Assembly: GCA_036250195.1 (NCBI GenBank)
Contig: JAVHZZ010000012.1
Location: 89,174,591 to 89,238,590, forward strand
Length of the DNA: 64,000 bases
Direction: 5' to 3'
DNA from: Mixophyes australis
Taxonomy: Eukaryota > Chordata > Amphibia > Anura > Limnodynastidae
Within the stretch, counting starts at the first letter, position 1. Each line of letters opens with the position of its first letter. A program made the position numbers and the translations under genes. Below, one piece after another: positions 34,500-52,050 of the stretch. Below the pieces are notes generated by a model. It did no database searches, was not told the DNA's origin, and was given only the letters and a program-made list of their open reading frames with translations.

Positions 34500-37400
34500 T
34501 TTATCATGAATTAAATCATGAATCATGAATTGAATCATGAATCATGAATTGAATCATGAATCATGAATCGACTCATGAATCATGAATTGAATCATGAATC
34601 ATGAGTCGAATCATGAATCATAAATCATGAATTGAATCATAAATCTTGAATCATGAATCGAATAATGAATAATGAATTGAATCATGAATTGAATCATGAA
34701 TCATGAGTCGAATCATGAATCATAAATCATGAATTGAATCATGAATCATGAATCGAATCATAAATCATGAATCATGAATTGAATCATGAATCATGAATTG
34801 AATCATGAATCATGAATCGAATCATGAATCGAATCATGAATCATGAATTGAATAATGAATCATTAATCGAATCATGAATCGAATCATGAGTCATGAATCG
34901 AATCATGAGTCATGAATTGAATCATAAATCAAGAATCATGAATCATGAATTGAATCATGATTTGAAACATGAATCGAATCATTAATCATGAATTGAATCA
35001 TGAATCATGAATTGAATCATGAATCATGAATTGAATCATGAATCATGAATTGAATCATGAATCATGAAACATGAATCGAATCATGAATCATGAATCGAAT
35101 CATGAATCATGAATTAAATCATGAATCATGAATCGAATCATGAATTGAATCATGAATCGAATCATGAATCATGAATCGAATCATGAATCATGAATTGAAT
35201 CATGAATCATGAATTGAATCATGAATTGAATCATGAATCATGAATTGAATCATGAATCGAATCATGAATTATGAATCATGAATTGAATCATGAAATGAAT
35301 CATGAATCATGAATTTAATCATGAATTATGTATTGAATCATGAATCGAATCATGAATCATGAATTGAAACATGAATCATTAATCGAATCATGAATCATGA
35401 ATTGAAACATGAATCATTAATCGAATCATAAATCATGAATTGAAGCATGAATCATTAATCATGAATTGAATCATGAATCATGAATCATGAATTGAATCAT
35501 GAATCATGAATTAAATCATGAATCATGAATGGAATCATGAATCATTAATCGAATCATGAATCATGAATTGAATCATGAATCATGAATAGAATCATGAATC
35601 ATGAATCATGAATTGAATAATGAATCATGAATTGAATCATGAATCATGAATTGAATCCTAAATCATGAATCATGAATCATGAATTAAATCATGAATCATG
35701 AATTAAATCATGAAGCATTAATCGAATCATGAATCATGAATTATGAATTGAATCATGAATCATGATTCGAATCATGAATCGAATCATGATTCGAATCATG
35801 AATCGAATCATAAATCATAAATAGAATCATGAATCACAAATCATGATTAATGAATCATGAATTGAATCATGAATCATGAATCATGAATTGATTCATTAAT
35901 CATGAATTAAATCATGAATCATGAATTGAATTATGAATCTTGAATCATGAATCAAATCATGAATAATGAATTGAATCATGAATTGAATCATGAATCATGA
36001 ATTGAATCATGAATTATGAATCGAATCATGAATCATGAATTGAATCATAAATCATGAATTGAATCATGAATCGAATCATGAATTTATGAATCAAATCATG
36101 AATCATGAATCATGAATTAAATCATGAATCATGAAACATGAATCATTAATCGAATCATGAATCATGAATTGAATCATGAATCATGAATTAAATCATGAAT
36201 CATGAATCAAATCATGAATCATAAATCATGAATCATAAATCATGAATCCTAAATCATGAAATTAATCATGAATTGAATTATGAATCATGAATTGAATTAT
36301 GAATCATGAATCATAAATCGGATCATGAATCATGAATTGAATCATAAAACATGAATCAAATGATAAATCATGAATCATGAATTGAATCATGAATCATAAA
36401 TCGAATCATGAATCATGAATTGAATCATGAATCATGAATTGAATCATGAATCATGAATCATGAATTGAATCATTAATCGAATCATGAATCATGAATTGAA
36501 TCATGAATCATGAATAAAATCATGAATCATGAATCATGAATCGAATCATGAATCAAGAATCATGAATCAAGAATCATGAATCAAGAATCATGAATTATGA
36601 ATCATGAATCATGAATTGAATCATGAATCATTAATCGAATCATGAATCATTAATCGAATCATGAATCATTAATCGAATCATGAATCATAAATTGAATCAT
36701 GAATCATAAATTGAATCATGAATCATGAATCGAATCATGAATCATGAATTGAATCATGAATCGACTCATGAATCATGAGTCGAATCATGAATCATGAATT
36801 GAATCATGAATCATGAGTCGAATCATGAATCATAAATCATGAATTGAATCATAAATCTTGAATCATGAATCGAATAATGAATAATGAATTGAATCATGAA
36901 TCATGAATTGAATCATGAATCATGAGTTGAATCATGAATCATAAATCATGAATTGAATCATGAATCATGAATCAAATCATAAATCATGAATCATGAATTG
37001 AATCATGAATCATGAATCGAATCATGAATCGAATCATGAATCATGAATCATGAATTGAATCATGAATCATTAATCGAATCATTAATCGAATCATGAGTCA
37101 TGAATCGAATCATGAGTCATGAATTGAATCATGAATCACAAATCATGAATTGAATCATGAATCATGAATTGAATCATGATTTGAAACATGAATCGAATCA
37201 TTAATCATGAATTGAATCATGAATCATGAATCATGAATTGAATCATGAATCATGAATCATGAATTGAATTATGAATCATGAATTGAATCATGAATCATGA
37301 AACACGAATCGAATCATGAATCATGAATCGAATCATGAATCATGAATTAAATCATGAATCATGAATCGAATCATGAATTGAATCTGAATCGAATCATGAA

Positions 37401-40400
37401 TCATGAATCGAATCATTAATCATGAATTGAATCATGAATTGAATCATGAATCATGAATTGAATCATGAATCGAATCATAAATTATGAATCATGAATTGAA
37501 TCATGAAATGAATCATGAATCATGAATTTAATCATGAATTATGTATTGAATCATGAATCGAATCATGAATCATGAATTGAATCATATATCATGAATCATG
37601 AATTGAAACATGAATCATTAATCGAATCATGAATCATGAATTGAAGCATGAATCATTAATCATGAATTGAATCATGAATCATGAATCATGAATTGAATCA
37701 TGAATTAAATCATGAATCATGAATGGAATCATGAATCATTAATCGAATCATGAATCATGAATTGAATCATGAATCATGAATGGAATCATGAATCATGAAT
37801 CATGAATTGAATCATGAATTGAATCATGAATCATGAATTGAATCCTAAATCATGAATCATGAATCATGAATTAAATCATGAATCATGAATTAAATCATGA
37901 ATCATTAATCGAATCATGAATCATGAATTATGAATTGAATCATGAATCATGATTCGAATCATGAATCGAATCATGAATCATGATTCGAATCATGAATCGA
38001 ATCATAAATCATAAATAGAATCATGAATCACAAATCATGATTAATGAATCATGAATTGAATCATGAATCATGAATCATGAATTGATTCATTAATCATGAA
38101 TTAAATCATGAATCATGAATTGATTCATTAATCTTAAATCATGAATCAAATCATGAATAATGAATTGAATCATGAATTGAATCATGAATCATGAATTGAA
38201 TCATGAATTATGAATCGAATCATGAATCATGAATTGAATCATAAATCATGAATCATGAATTGAATCATGAATCGAATCATTAATTTATGAATCAAATCAT
38301 GAATCATGAATCATGAATTAAATCATGAATCATAAATCATGAATCATGAATTGAATCATGAAACATGAATCATTAATCGAATCATGAATCATGAATTGAA
38401 TCTTGAATCATGAATCATGAATTAAATCATGAATCATGAATCAAATCATGAATCATAAATCATGAATCCTAAATCATGAAATGAATCATGAATTGAATTA
38501 TGAATCATGAATTGAATTATGAATCATGAATCATAAATCGGATCATGAATCATGAATTGAATCATAAAACATGAATCAAATGATAAATCATGAATCATGA
38601 ATTGAATCATGAATCATTAATCGAATCATGAATCATTAATCGAATCATGAATCATAAATTGAATCATGAATCATAAATTGAATCATGAATCATGAATCGA
38701 ATCATGAATCATGAATTGAATCATGAATCGACTCATGAATCATGAGTCGAATCATGAATCATGAATTGAATCATGAATCATGAGTCGAATCATGAATCAT
38801 AAATCATGAATTGAATCATAAATCTTGAATCATGAATCGAATAATGAATAATGAATTGAATCATGAATCATGAGTTGAATCATGAATCATAAATCATGAA
38901 TTGAATCATGAATCATGAATCAAATCATAAATCATGAATCAAATCATAAATCATGAATCATGAATTGAATCATGAATCATGAATCGAATCATGAATCATG
39001 AATTGAATCATGAATCATTAATCGAATCATTAATCGAATCATGAGTCATGAATCGAATCATGAGTCATGAATTGAATCATGAATCACAAATCATGAATTG
39101 AATCATGAATCATGAATTGAATCATGATTTGAAACATGAATCGAATCATTAATCATGAATTGAATCATGAATCATGAATCATGAATTGAATCATGAATCA
39201 TGAATCATGAATTGAATTATGAATCATGAATTGAATCATGAATCATGAAACACGAATCGAATCATGAATCATGAATCGAATCATGAATCATGAATTAAAT
39301 CATGAATCATGAATCGAATCATGAATTGAATCTGAATCGAATCATGAATCATGAATCGAATCATGAATCATGAATTGAATCATGAATTGAATCATGAATC
39401 ATGAATTGAATCATGAATCGAATCATAAATTATGAATCATGAATTGAATCATGAAATGAATCATGAATCATGAATTTAATCATGAATTATGTATTGAATC
39501 ATGAATCGAATCATGAATCATGAATTGAATCATATATCATGAATCATGAATTGAAACATGAATCATTAATCGAATCATGAATCATGAATTGAAGCATGAA
39601 TCATTAATCATGAATTGAATCATGAATCATGAATCATGAATTGAATCATGAATCATGAATTAAATCATGAATCATGAATGGAATCATGAATCATTAATCG
39701 AATCATGAATCATGAATTGAATCATGAATCATGAATGGAATCATGAATCATGAATCATGAATTGAATCATGAATTGAATCATGAATCATGAATTGAATCC
39801 TAAATCATGAATCATGAATCATGAATTAAATCATGAATCATGAATTAAATCATGAATCATTAATCGAATCATGAATCATGAATTATGAATTGAATCATGA
39901 ATCATGATTCGAATCATGAATCGAATCATGAATCATGAATCGAATCATAAATCATAATAGAATCATGAATCACAAATCATGATTAATGAATCATGAATTG
40001 AATCATGAATCATGAATCATGAATTGATTCATTAATCATGAATTAAATCATGAATCATGAATTGATTCATTAATCTTGAATCATGAATCAAATCATGAAT
40101 AATGAATTGAATCATGAATTGAATCATGAATCATGAATTGAATCATGAATTATGAATCGAATCATGAATCATGAATTGAATCATAAATCATGAATCATGA
40201 ATTGAATCATGAATCGAATCATTAATTTATGAATCAAATCATGAATCATGAATCATGAATTAAATCATGAATCATAAATCATGAATCATGAATTGAATCA
40301 TGAAACATGAATCATTAATCGAATCATGAATCATGAATTGAATCTTGAATCATGAATCATGAATTAAATCATGAATCATGAATCAAATCATGAATCATAA

Positions 40401-43400
40401 ATCATGAATCCTAAATCATGAAATGAATCATGAATTGAATTATGAATCATGAATTGAATTATGAATCATGAATCATAAATCGGATCATGAATCATGAATT
40501 GAATCATAAAACATGAATCAAATGATAAATCATGAATCATGAATTGAATCATGAATCATAAATCGAATCATGAATCATGAATTGAATAATGAATCATGAA
40601 TTGAATCATGAATCATGAATCATGAATTGAATCATTAATCGAATCATGAATCATGAATTGAATCATGAATCATGAATAAAATCATGAATCATGAATCGAA
40701 TCATGAATCAAGAATCATGAATCAAGAATCATGAATCAAGAATCATGAATCATGAATTGAATCATGAATCATTAATCGAATCATGAATCATTAATCGAAT
40801 CATGAATCATAAATTGAATCATGAATCATGAATCGAATCATGAATCATGAATTGAATCATAAATAATGAATCAGATCATGAATCATGAAATGAATCATGA
40901 ATCAAATCAGGAATCATGAATTGAATCATGAATCAAATCAGGAATCATTGAATCATGAATCAAATCAGGAATCATGGAATCATGAATTGAATCATGAAAC
41001 ATGAATTGAATCATGAATCATGAATTGAATCATGAATCATGAATTGAATCATGAATCATGAATCGAATCATGAATCGAATCATGAATCATGAATTGAATC
41101 ATGAATCGAAACATGAATTATGAATCATGAATTAAATCTCGAAACATGAATTATGAATCATGAATTGAATCATGAATCATGAATCGAATCATGAATCGAA
41201 TCATGAATCATGAGTCATGAATGAATCATGAATCATGAATTGAATCATGAATCATGAATCATGAAACATGAATCGAATCATGAATCATGAATTGAATCAT
41301 GAATCATGAATTGAATCATGAATCGAATCATGAATCATGAGTCATTCATGAATCATGAATTATAAATGAATCATGAATCATGAATTGAATCATGAATCAT
41401 GAATCATGAATTGAAGCATTAAATATGAGTCAAATCATGAATCATAAATCATGAATTGAATCATGAATCTTGAATCACGAATCGAATCATGAATAATGAA
41501 TTGAATGATGAATTGAATCATGAATCATGAATTGAATCATAAATCATGAATCATGAATTGAATCATGAATTATGAATAAAATCATGAATCATGAATTGAA
41601 TCATGAATCATTAATCGAATCATGAATCATGAATTAAATTGAATCATGATTCATTAATCATGAATTGAATCATGAATCATGAATCATGAATCAAATCATG
41701 AATCATGAATCATGAATTGAATCATGATTCATGAATTGAATCATGATTCATGAATTGAATCATGAAACATGAATCGAATCATGAACCATGAATCATGAAT
41801 TGAATCATGAATCATGAATTGAATCATGAATCATGAATCAAATCATGAATCATGAATTGAATCATGAATCATTAAGCGAATCATGAATCATGAATTAAAT
41901 TGAATCATGATTCATTAATCATGAATTGAATCATGAATCATGAATCAAATCATGAATCATGAATCATGAATTGAATCATGATTCATGAATTGAATCATGA
42001 ATCATGAATTGAATCATGAATCATGAATTGAATCATGAATCATGAATCGAATCATGAATCATGAATCGAATCATGAATCGAATCATGAATCATGAATCAA
42101 ATCATGAATCATAAATCGAATCATGAATCATGAATCATGAATTGAATCCTAAATCATGAAATGAATCATGATTTGAGTCATGAATCATAAATCATAAATC
42201 GGATCATGAATCATGAATTGAATCATAAAACATGAATCGAATCATGAATCATGAAATGAATCATGAAATGAATCATGAATCGAATCATGAATCATGAATT
42301 GAATCATAAATCATGAATCATGAATCAAATCATGAATCATGAATCATGAATTAAATTATGAATTATAAATCATGAATCATGAATCATTAATCGAATCATT
42401 AATCGAATCATGAATCATGAATTGAATCATGAATCATGAATCAAATCATGAATCATAAATCATGAATCCTAAATCATGAAATGAATCATGAATTGAATTA
42501 TGAATCATGAATCATAAATCGGATCATGAATCATGAATTGAATTATAAAACATGAATCAAATGATGAATCATGAATCATGAATTGAATCATGAATCATAA
42601 ATCGAATCATGAATCATAAATTGAATCATGAATCATGAATTGAATCATTAATCGAATCATGAATCATGAATTGAATCATGAGTCATGAATTGAATCATGA
42701 ATAAAATCATGAATCATGAATCATGAATCGAATTATGATTCATGAATCATGAATCGAATCATGAATCAAGAATCATGAATCAAGAATCATGAATCATGAA
42801 TCAAGAATCATGAATTGAATCATGAATCATGAATTGAATCATGAATCATGAATTGAATCATGAATCATGAATCGAATCATGAATCATGAGTCATGAATAA
42901 ATCATGAATCATGAATTGAATCATGAATCATGAATCATGAAACATGAATCGAATCATGAATCATGAATTGAATCATGAATCATGAATTGAATCATGAATC
43001 GAATCATGAATCATGAGTCATTCATGAATCATGAATTATGAATGAATCATGAATCATGAATTGAATCATGAATCATGAATCATGAATTGAATCATGAATC
43101 ATGAATTGAATCATGAATCGAATCATGAATCATGAGTCATTCATGAATCATGAATTATGAATGAATCATGAATCATGAATTGAATCATCAATCATAAATC
43201 ATGAATTGAATCATGAATCTTGAATCACGAATCGAATCATGAATGATGAATTGAATCATGAATCATGAATTGAATCATAAATCATGAATCATGAATCATG
43301 AATTGAATCATGAATTATGAATCAAATCATGAATCATGAATCATGAATTGAATCATGAATCATGAATCGAATCATGAATCATGAATTGAATAATGAATCA

Positions 43401-46400
43401 TTAATCGAATCATGAATCGAATCATGAGTCATGAATCGAATCATGAGTCATGAATTGAATCATGAATCACGAATCATGAATTGAATCATGATTTGAAACA
43501 TGAATCGAATCATTAATCATGAATTGAATCATGAATCATGAATCATGAATTGAATCATGAATCATGAATTGAATCATGAATCATGAATTGAATCATGAAT
43601 CATGAATTGAATCATGAATCATGAAACATGAATCGAATCATGAATCATGAATCGAATCATGAATCATGAATTAAATCATGAATCATGAATCGAATCATGA
43701 ATTGAATCATGAATCGAATCATGAATCATGAATCGAATCATGAATCATGAATTGAATCATGAATTGAATCATGAATCATGAATTGAATCATGAATCGAAT
43801 CATGAATTATGAATCATGAATTGAATCATGAAATGAATCATGAATCATGAATTTAATCATGAATTATGTATTGAATCATGAATCGAATCATGAATCATGA
43901 ATTGAATCATATATCATGAATCATGAATCATGAATTGAAACATGAATCATTAATCGAATCATGAATCATGAATTGAAACATGAATCATTAATCGAATCAT
44001 AAATCATGAATTGAAGCATGAATCATTAATCATGAATTGAATCATGAATCATGAATTGAATCATGAATCATGAATTAAATCATGAATCATGAATGGAATC
44101 ATGAATCATTAATCGAATCATGAATCATGAATTGAATCATGAATCATGAATAGAATCATGAATCATGAATCATGAATTGAATCATGAATCATGAATTGAA
44201 TCATGAATCATGAATTGAATCCTAAATCATGAATCATGAATTAAATCATGAATCATGAATTAAATCATGAATCATGAATTAAATCATGAATCATTAATCG
44301 AATCATGAATCATGAATTATGAATTGAATCATGAATCATGATTCGAATCATGAATCGAATCATGATTCGAATCATGAATCGAATCATAAATCATAAATAG
44401 AATCATGAATCACAAATCATGATTAATGAATCATGAATTGAATCATGAATCATGAATCATGAATTGATTCATTAATCATGAATTAAATCATGAATCATGA
44501 ATTGAATTATGAATCTTGAATCATGAATCAAATCATGAATAATGAATTGAATCATGAATTGAATCATGAATCATGAATTGAATCATGAATTATGAATCGA
44601 ATCATGAATCATGAATTGAATCATAAATCATGAATCATGAATTGAATCATGAATCGAATCATGAATTTATGAATCAAATCATGAATCATGAATCATGAAT
44701 TAAATCATGAATCATAAATCATGAATCATGAATTGAATCATGAAACATGAATCATTAATCGAATCATGAATCATGAATTGAATCTTGAATCATGAATCAT
44801 GAATTAAATCATGAATCATGAATCAAATCATGAATCATAAATCATGAATCTTAAATCATGAAATGAATCATGAATTGAATTATGAATCATGAATTGAATT
44901 ATGAATCATGAATCATAAATCGGATCATGAATCATGAATTGAATCATAAAACATGAATCAAATGATAAATCATGAATCATGAATTGAATCATGAATCATA
45001 AATCGAATCATGAATCATGAATTGAATCATGAATCATGAATTGAATCATGAATCATGAATCATGAATTGAATCATTAATCGAATCATGAATCATGAATTG
45101 AATCATGAATCATGAATAAAATCATGAATCATGAATCATGAATCGAATCATGAATCAAGAATCATGAATCAAGAATCATGAATTATGAATCATGAATCAT
45201 GAATTGAATCATGAATCATTAATCGAATCATGAATCATTAATCGAATCATGAATCATTAATCGAATCATGAATCATAAATTGAATCATGAATCATAAATT
45301 GAATCATGAATCATGAATCGAATCATGAATCATGAATTGAATCATGAATCGACTCATGAATCATGAGTCGAATCATGAATTGAATCATGAATCATGAGTC
45401 GAATCATGAATCATAAATCATGAATTGAATCATAAATCTTGAATCATGAATCGAATAATGAATAATGAATTGAATCATGAATCATGAATTGAATCATGAA
45501 TCATGAGTCGAATCATGAATCATAAATCATGAATTGAATCATGAATCATGAATCGAATCATAAATCATGAATCATGAATTGAATCATGAATTGAATCATG
45601 AATCATGAATCGAATCATGAATCATGAATCATGAATTGAATCATGAATCATTAATCGAATCATTAATCGAATCATGAGTCATGAATCGAATCATGAGTCA
45701 TGAATTGAATCATGAATCACAAATCATGAATTGAATCATGAATCATGAATTGAATCATGATTTGAAACATGAATCGAATCATTAATCATGAATTGAATCA
45801 TGAATCATGAATCATGAATTGAATCATGAATCATGAATTGAATCATGAATCATGAATTGAATCATGAATCATGAAACACGAATCGAATCATGAATCATGA
45901 ATCGAATCATGAATCATGAATTAAATCATGAATCATGAATCGAATCATGAATTGAATCTGAATCGAATCATGAATCATGAATCGAATCATGAATCATGAA
46001 TTGAATAATGAATCATGAATTGAATCATGAATTGAATCATGAATCATGAATTGAATCATGAATCGAATCATAAATTATGAATCATGAATTGAATCATGAA
46101 ATGAATCATGAATCATGAATTTAATCATGAATTATGTATTGAATCATGAATCGAATCATGAATCATGAATTGAATCATATATCATGAATCATGAATTGAA
46201 ACATGAATCATTAATCGAATCATGAATCATGAATTGAAGCATGAATCATTAATCATGAATTGAATCATGAATCATGAATCATGAATTGAATCATGAATCA
46301 TGAATTAAATCATGAATCATGAATGGAATCATGAATCATTAATCGAATCATGAATCATGAATTGAATCATGAATCATGAATTGAATCATGAATTGAATCA

Positions 46401-47100
46401 TGAATCATGAATTGAATCCTAAATCATGAATCATGAATCATGAATTAAATCATGAATCATGAATTAAATCATGAATCATTAATCGAATCATGAATCATGA
46501 ATTATGAATTGAATCATGAATCATGATTCGAATCATGAATCGAATCATAAATCATAAATAGAATCATGAATCACAAATCATGATTAATGAATCATGAATT
46601 GAATCATGAATCATGAATCATGAATTGATTCATTAATCATGAATTAAATCATGAATCATGAATTGATTCATTAATCTTGAATCATGAATCAAATCATGAA
46701 TAATGAATTGAATCATGAATTGAATCATGAATCATGAATTGAATCATGAATTATGAATCGAATCATGAATCATGAATTGAATCATAAATCATGAATCATG
46801 AATTGAATCATGAATCGAATCATTAATTTATGAATCAAATCATGAATCATGAATCATGAATTAAATCATGAATCATAAATCATGAATCATGAATTGAATC
46901 ATGAAACATGAATCATTAATCGAATCATGAATCATGAATTGAATCTTGAATCATGAATCATGAATTAAATCATGAATCATGAATCAAATCATGAATCATA
47001 AATCATGAATCCTAAATCATGAAATGAATCATGAATTGAATTATGAATCATGAATTGAATTATGAATCATGAATCATAAATCGGATCATGAATCATGAAT
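34500..47100. repeat. higher-order repeats of about 1.9-2.2 kb in satellite B
   Basis: AATCACAAATCATGATTAATG lies at 35832, 38026, 39968, 44408 and 46569: spacings of 2194, 1942, 4440 (about two periods) and 2161. The truncated word AATCTGAATCG occurs near 37381, 39329 and 45955. The long order of variants between these markers is shared, for example the TCGGATCATG, CGACTCATG and AACACGAATCG strings. Some copies carry internal deletions or insertions. Confidence 0.8.
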
Positions 47101-50099
47101 TGAATCATGAATCATGAATCGAATCATGAATCGAATCATGAATCATGAATCGAATCATGAATCATGAATCGAATCATGAATCATAAATCGAATCATGAAT
47201 CATGAATCATAAATTGAATCCTAAATCATGAAATGAATCATGATTTGAGTCATGAATCATAAATCATAAATCGGATCATGAATCATGAATTGAATCATAA
47301 AACATGAATCGAATCATGAATCATGAATCATGAAATGAATCATGAAATGAATCATGAATCGAATCATGAATCATGAATTGAATCATAAATCATGAATCAT
47401 GAATTAAATCATGAATCGAATCATGAATTTATGAATCAAATCATGAATCATGAATCATGAATTAAATCATGAATTATAAATCATGAATCATAAATTGAAT
47501 CATGAATCATTAATCGAATCATGAATCATGAATTGAATCATGAATTGAATCATGAATCAAATCATGAATCATAAATCATGAATCCTAAATCATGAAATGA
47601 ATCATGAATTGAATTATGAATCATGAATCATAAATCGGATCATGAATCATGAATTGAATTATAAAACATGAATCAAATGATGAATCATGAATCATGAATT
47701 GAATCATGAATCATAAATCGAATCATGAATCATGAATTGAATCATGAATCATGAATTGAATCATTAATCTAATCATGAATCATGAATTGAATCATGAGTC
47801 ATGAATTGAATCATGAATAAAATCATGAATCATGAATCATGAATCGAATCATGATTCATGAATCATGAATCGAATCATGAATCAAGAATCATGAATCAAG
47901 AATCATGAATCATGAATCAAGAATCATGAATTGAATCATGAATCATGAATTGAATCATGAATCATGAATTGAATCATGAATCATGAATCGAATCATGAAT
48001 CATGAATTGAATCATGAATCATGTATTGAATCATGAATCGAATCATGAATCATGAGTCATTCATGAATCATGAATTATGAATGAATCATGAATCATGAAT
48101 TGAATCATGAATCATGAATTGAATCATGAATCATGAATTGAATCATGAATCGAATCATGAATCATGAGTCATTCATGAATCATGAATTATGAATGAATCA
48201 TGAATCATGAATTGAATCATCAATCATAAATCATGAATTGAATCATGAATCTTGAATCACGAATCGAATCATGAATGATGAATTGAATCATGAATCATGA
48301 ATTGAATCATAAATCATGAATCATGAATCATGAATTGAATCATGAATTATGAATCAAATCATGAATCATGAATCATGAATTGAATCATGAATCATTAATC
48401 GAATCATGAATCATGAATTAAATTGAATCATGATTCATTAATCATGAATTGAATCATGAATCATGAATCATGAATCAAATCATGAATCACGAATCATGAA
48501 TTGAATCATGAATCATGAATTGAATCATGAAACATGAATCGAATCATGAACCATGAATCATGAATTGAATCATGAATCATGAATTGAATCATAAATCATG
48601 AATCATGAATCGAATCATGAATCATGAATCATGAATCATGAATCATTAATTGAATAATGAATCATGAATTGAATCATGAATCATGAATTATGAAATGCAT
48701 CATGAATCATAAATTGAATCATGAATCATGAATCATGAACCATGAATTGAATCATGAATCATGAATTATGAAATGAATCATTTATCATGAATTAAATCAT
48801 GAATCATGAATCGACTCATGAATCATAAATCATGAATTGAATCATGAATCTTGAATCATGAATCGAATAATGAATAATGAATAGAATCATGAATCATGAA
48901 TTGAATCATGAATCATGAATCGAATCATGAATCGAATCATGAATCATGAATCGAATCATGAATCATAAATCGAATCATGAATCATGAATCATGAATTGAA
49001 TCCTAAATCATGAAATGAATCATGATTTGAGTCATGAATCATAAATCATAAATCGGATCATGAATCATGAATTGAATCATGAATCATGAATTGAATCATA
49101 AAACATGAATCGAATCATGAATCATGAATCATGAAATGAATCATGAAATGAATCATGAATTATGAATCGAATCATGAATCATGAATGGAATCATTAATCT
49201 TGAATCATGAATCAAATCATGAATAATGAATTGAATCATGAATTGAATCATGAATCATGAATTGAATCATGAATTATGAATCGAATCATGAATCATGAAT
49301 TGAATCATAAATCATGAATCATGAATTGAATCATAAATCATGAATCATGAATTGAATCATGAATCGAATCATTAATTTATGAATCAAATCATGAATCATG
49401 AATCATGAATTAAATCATGAATCATAAATCATGAATCATGAATTGAATCATGAAACATGAATCATTAATCGAATCATGAATCATGAATTGAATCTTGAAT
49501 CATGAATCATGAATTAAATCATGAATCATGAATCAAATCATGAATCATAAATCATGAATCCTAAATCATGAAATGAATCATGAATTGAATTATGAATCAT
49601 GAATTGAATTATGAATCATGAATCATAAATCGGATCATGAATCATGAATTGAATCATAAAACATGAATCAAATGATAAATCTTGAATCATGAATTGAATC
49701 ATGAATCATAAATCGAATCATGAATCATGAATTGAATAATGAATCATGAATTGAATCATGAATCATGAATCATGAATTGAATCATTAATCGAATCATGAA
49801 TCATGAATTGAATCATGAATCATGAATAAAATCATGAATCATGAATCGAATCATGAATCAAGAATCATGAATCAAGAATCATGAATTGAATCATGAATCA
49901 TGAATTGAATCATGAATCATTAATCGAATCATGAATCATTAATCGAATCATAATTCATTAATCGAATCATGAATCATAAATTGAATCATGAATCATGAAT
50001 CGAATCATGAATCATGAATTGAATCATAAATAATGAATCAGATCATGAATCATGCAATGAATCATGAATCAAATCAGGAATCATGAATTGAATCATGAA

Positions 50100-52050
50100 T
50101 CAAATCAGGAATCATGAATCATGAATTGAATCATGAAACATGAATTGAATCATGAATCATGAATTGAATCATGAATCATGAATCGAATCATGAATCATGA
50201 ATCATGAATTGAATCATGAATCGAAACATGAATTATGAATCATGAATTAAATCTCGAAACATGAATTATGAATCATGAATTGAATCATGAATCATGAATC
50301 ATGAATTGAATCATGAATCATGAATCGAATCATGAATCGAATCATGAATCATGAGTCATGAATGAATCATGAATCATGAATTGAATCATGAATCATGAAT
50401 CATGAAACATGAATCGAATCATGAATCATGAATTGAATCATGAATCATGAATTGAATCATGAATCGAATCATGAATCATGAGTCATTCATGAATCATGAA
50501 TTATGAATGAATCATGAATCATGAATTGAATCATGAATCATGAATCATGAATTGAAGCATTAAATATGAGTCGAATCATGAATCATAAATCATGAATTGA
50601 ATCATGAATCTTGAATCACGAATCGAATCATGAATAATGAATTGAATGATGAATTGAATCATGAATCATGAATTGAATCATAAATCATGAATCATGAATC
50701 ATGAATTGAATCATGAATTATGAATCAAATCATGAATCATGAATTGAATCATGAATCATTAATCGAATCATGAATCATGAATTAAATTGAATCATGATTC
50801 ATTAATCATGAATTGAATCATGAATCATGAATCATGAATCAATTCATGAATCATGAATCATGAATTGAATCATGATTCATGAATTGAATCATGATTCATG
50901 AATTGAATCATGAAACATGAATCGAATCATGAACCATGAATCATGAATTGAATCATGAATCATGAATTGAATCATGAATCATGAATTGAATCATGAATCA
51001 TGAATCAAATCATGAATCATGAATTGAATCATGAATCATTAATCGAATCATGAATCATGAATTAAATTGAATCATGATTCATTAATCATGAATTGAATCA
51101 TGAAACATGAATTGAATCATGAATCATGAATTGAATCATGAATCATGAATCGAATCATGAATCATGAATCATGAATTGAATCATGAATCGAAACATGAAT
51201 TATGAATCATGAATTAAATCTCGAAACATGAATTATGAATCATGAATTGAATCATGAATCATGAATCATGAATTGAATCATGAATCATGAATCGAATCAT
51301 GAATCGAATCATGAATCATGAGTCATGAATGAATCATGAATCATGAATTGAATCATGAATCATGAATCATGAAACATGAATCGAATCATGAATCATGAAT
51401 TGAATCATGAATCATGAATTGAATCATGAATCGAATCATGAATCATGAGTCATTCATGAATCATGAATTATGAATGAATCATGAATCATGAATTGAATCA
51501 TGAATCATGAATCATGAATTGAAGCATTAAATATGAGTCGAATCATGAATCATAAATCATGAATTGAATCATGAATCTTGAATCACGAATCGAATCATGA
51601 ATAATGAATTGAATGATGAATTGAATCATGAATCATGAATTGAATCATAAATCATGAATCATGAATCATGAATTGAATCATGAATTATGAATCAAATCAT
51701 GAATCATGAATTGAATCATGAATCATTAATCGAATCATGAATCATGAATTAAATTAAATCATGATTCATTAATCATGAATTGAATCATGAATCATGAATC
51801 ATGAATCAAATCATGAATCATGAATCAAATCATGAATCATGAATCATGAATTGAATCATGATTCATGAATTGAATCATGAAACATGAATCGAATCATGAA
51901 CCATGAATCATGAATTGAATCATGAATCATGAATTGAATCATGAATCATGAATTGAATCATGAATCATGAATCAAATCATGAATCATGAATTGAATCATG
52001 AATCATTAATCGAATCATGAATCATGAATTAAATTGAATCATGATTCATT
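50100..52050. repeat. 967-bp tandem duplication inside satellite B
   Basis: ATCTCGAAAC lies at 50251 and 51218, and CATTAAATAT at 50558 and 51525, both 967 bp apart with matching order of variants between. Limits are approximate. Confidence 0.82.
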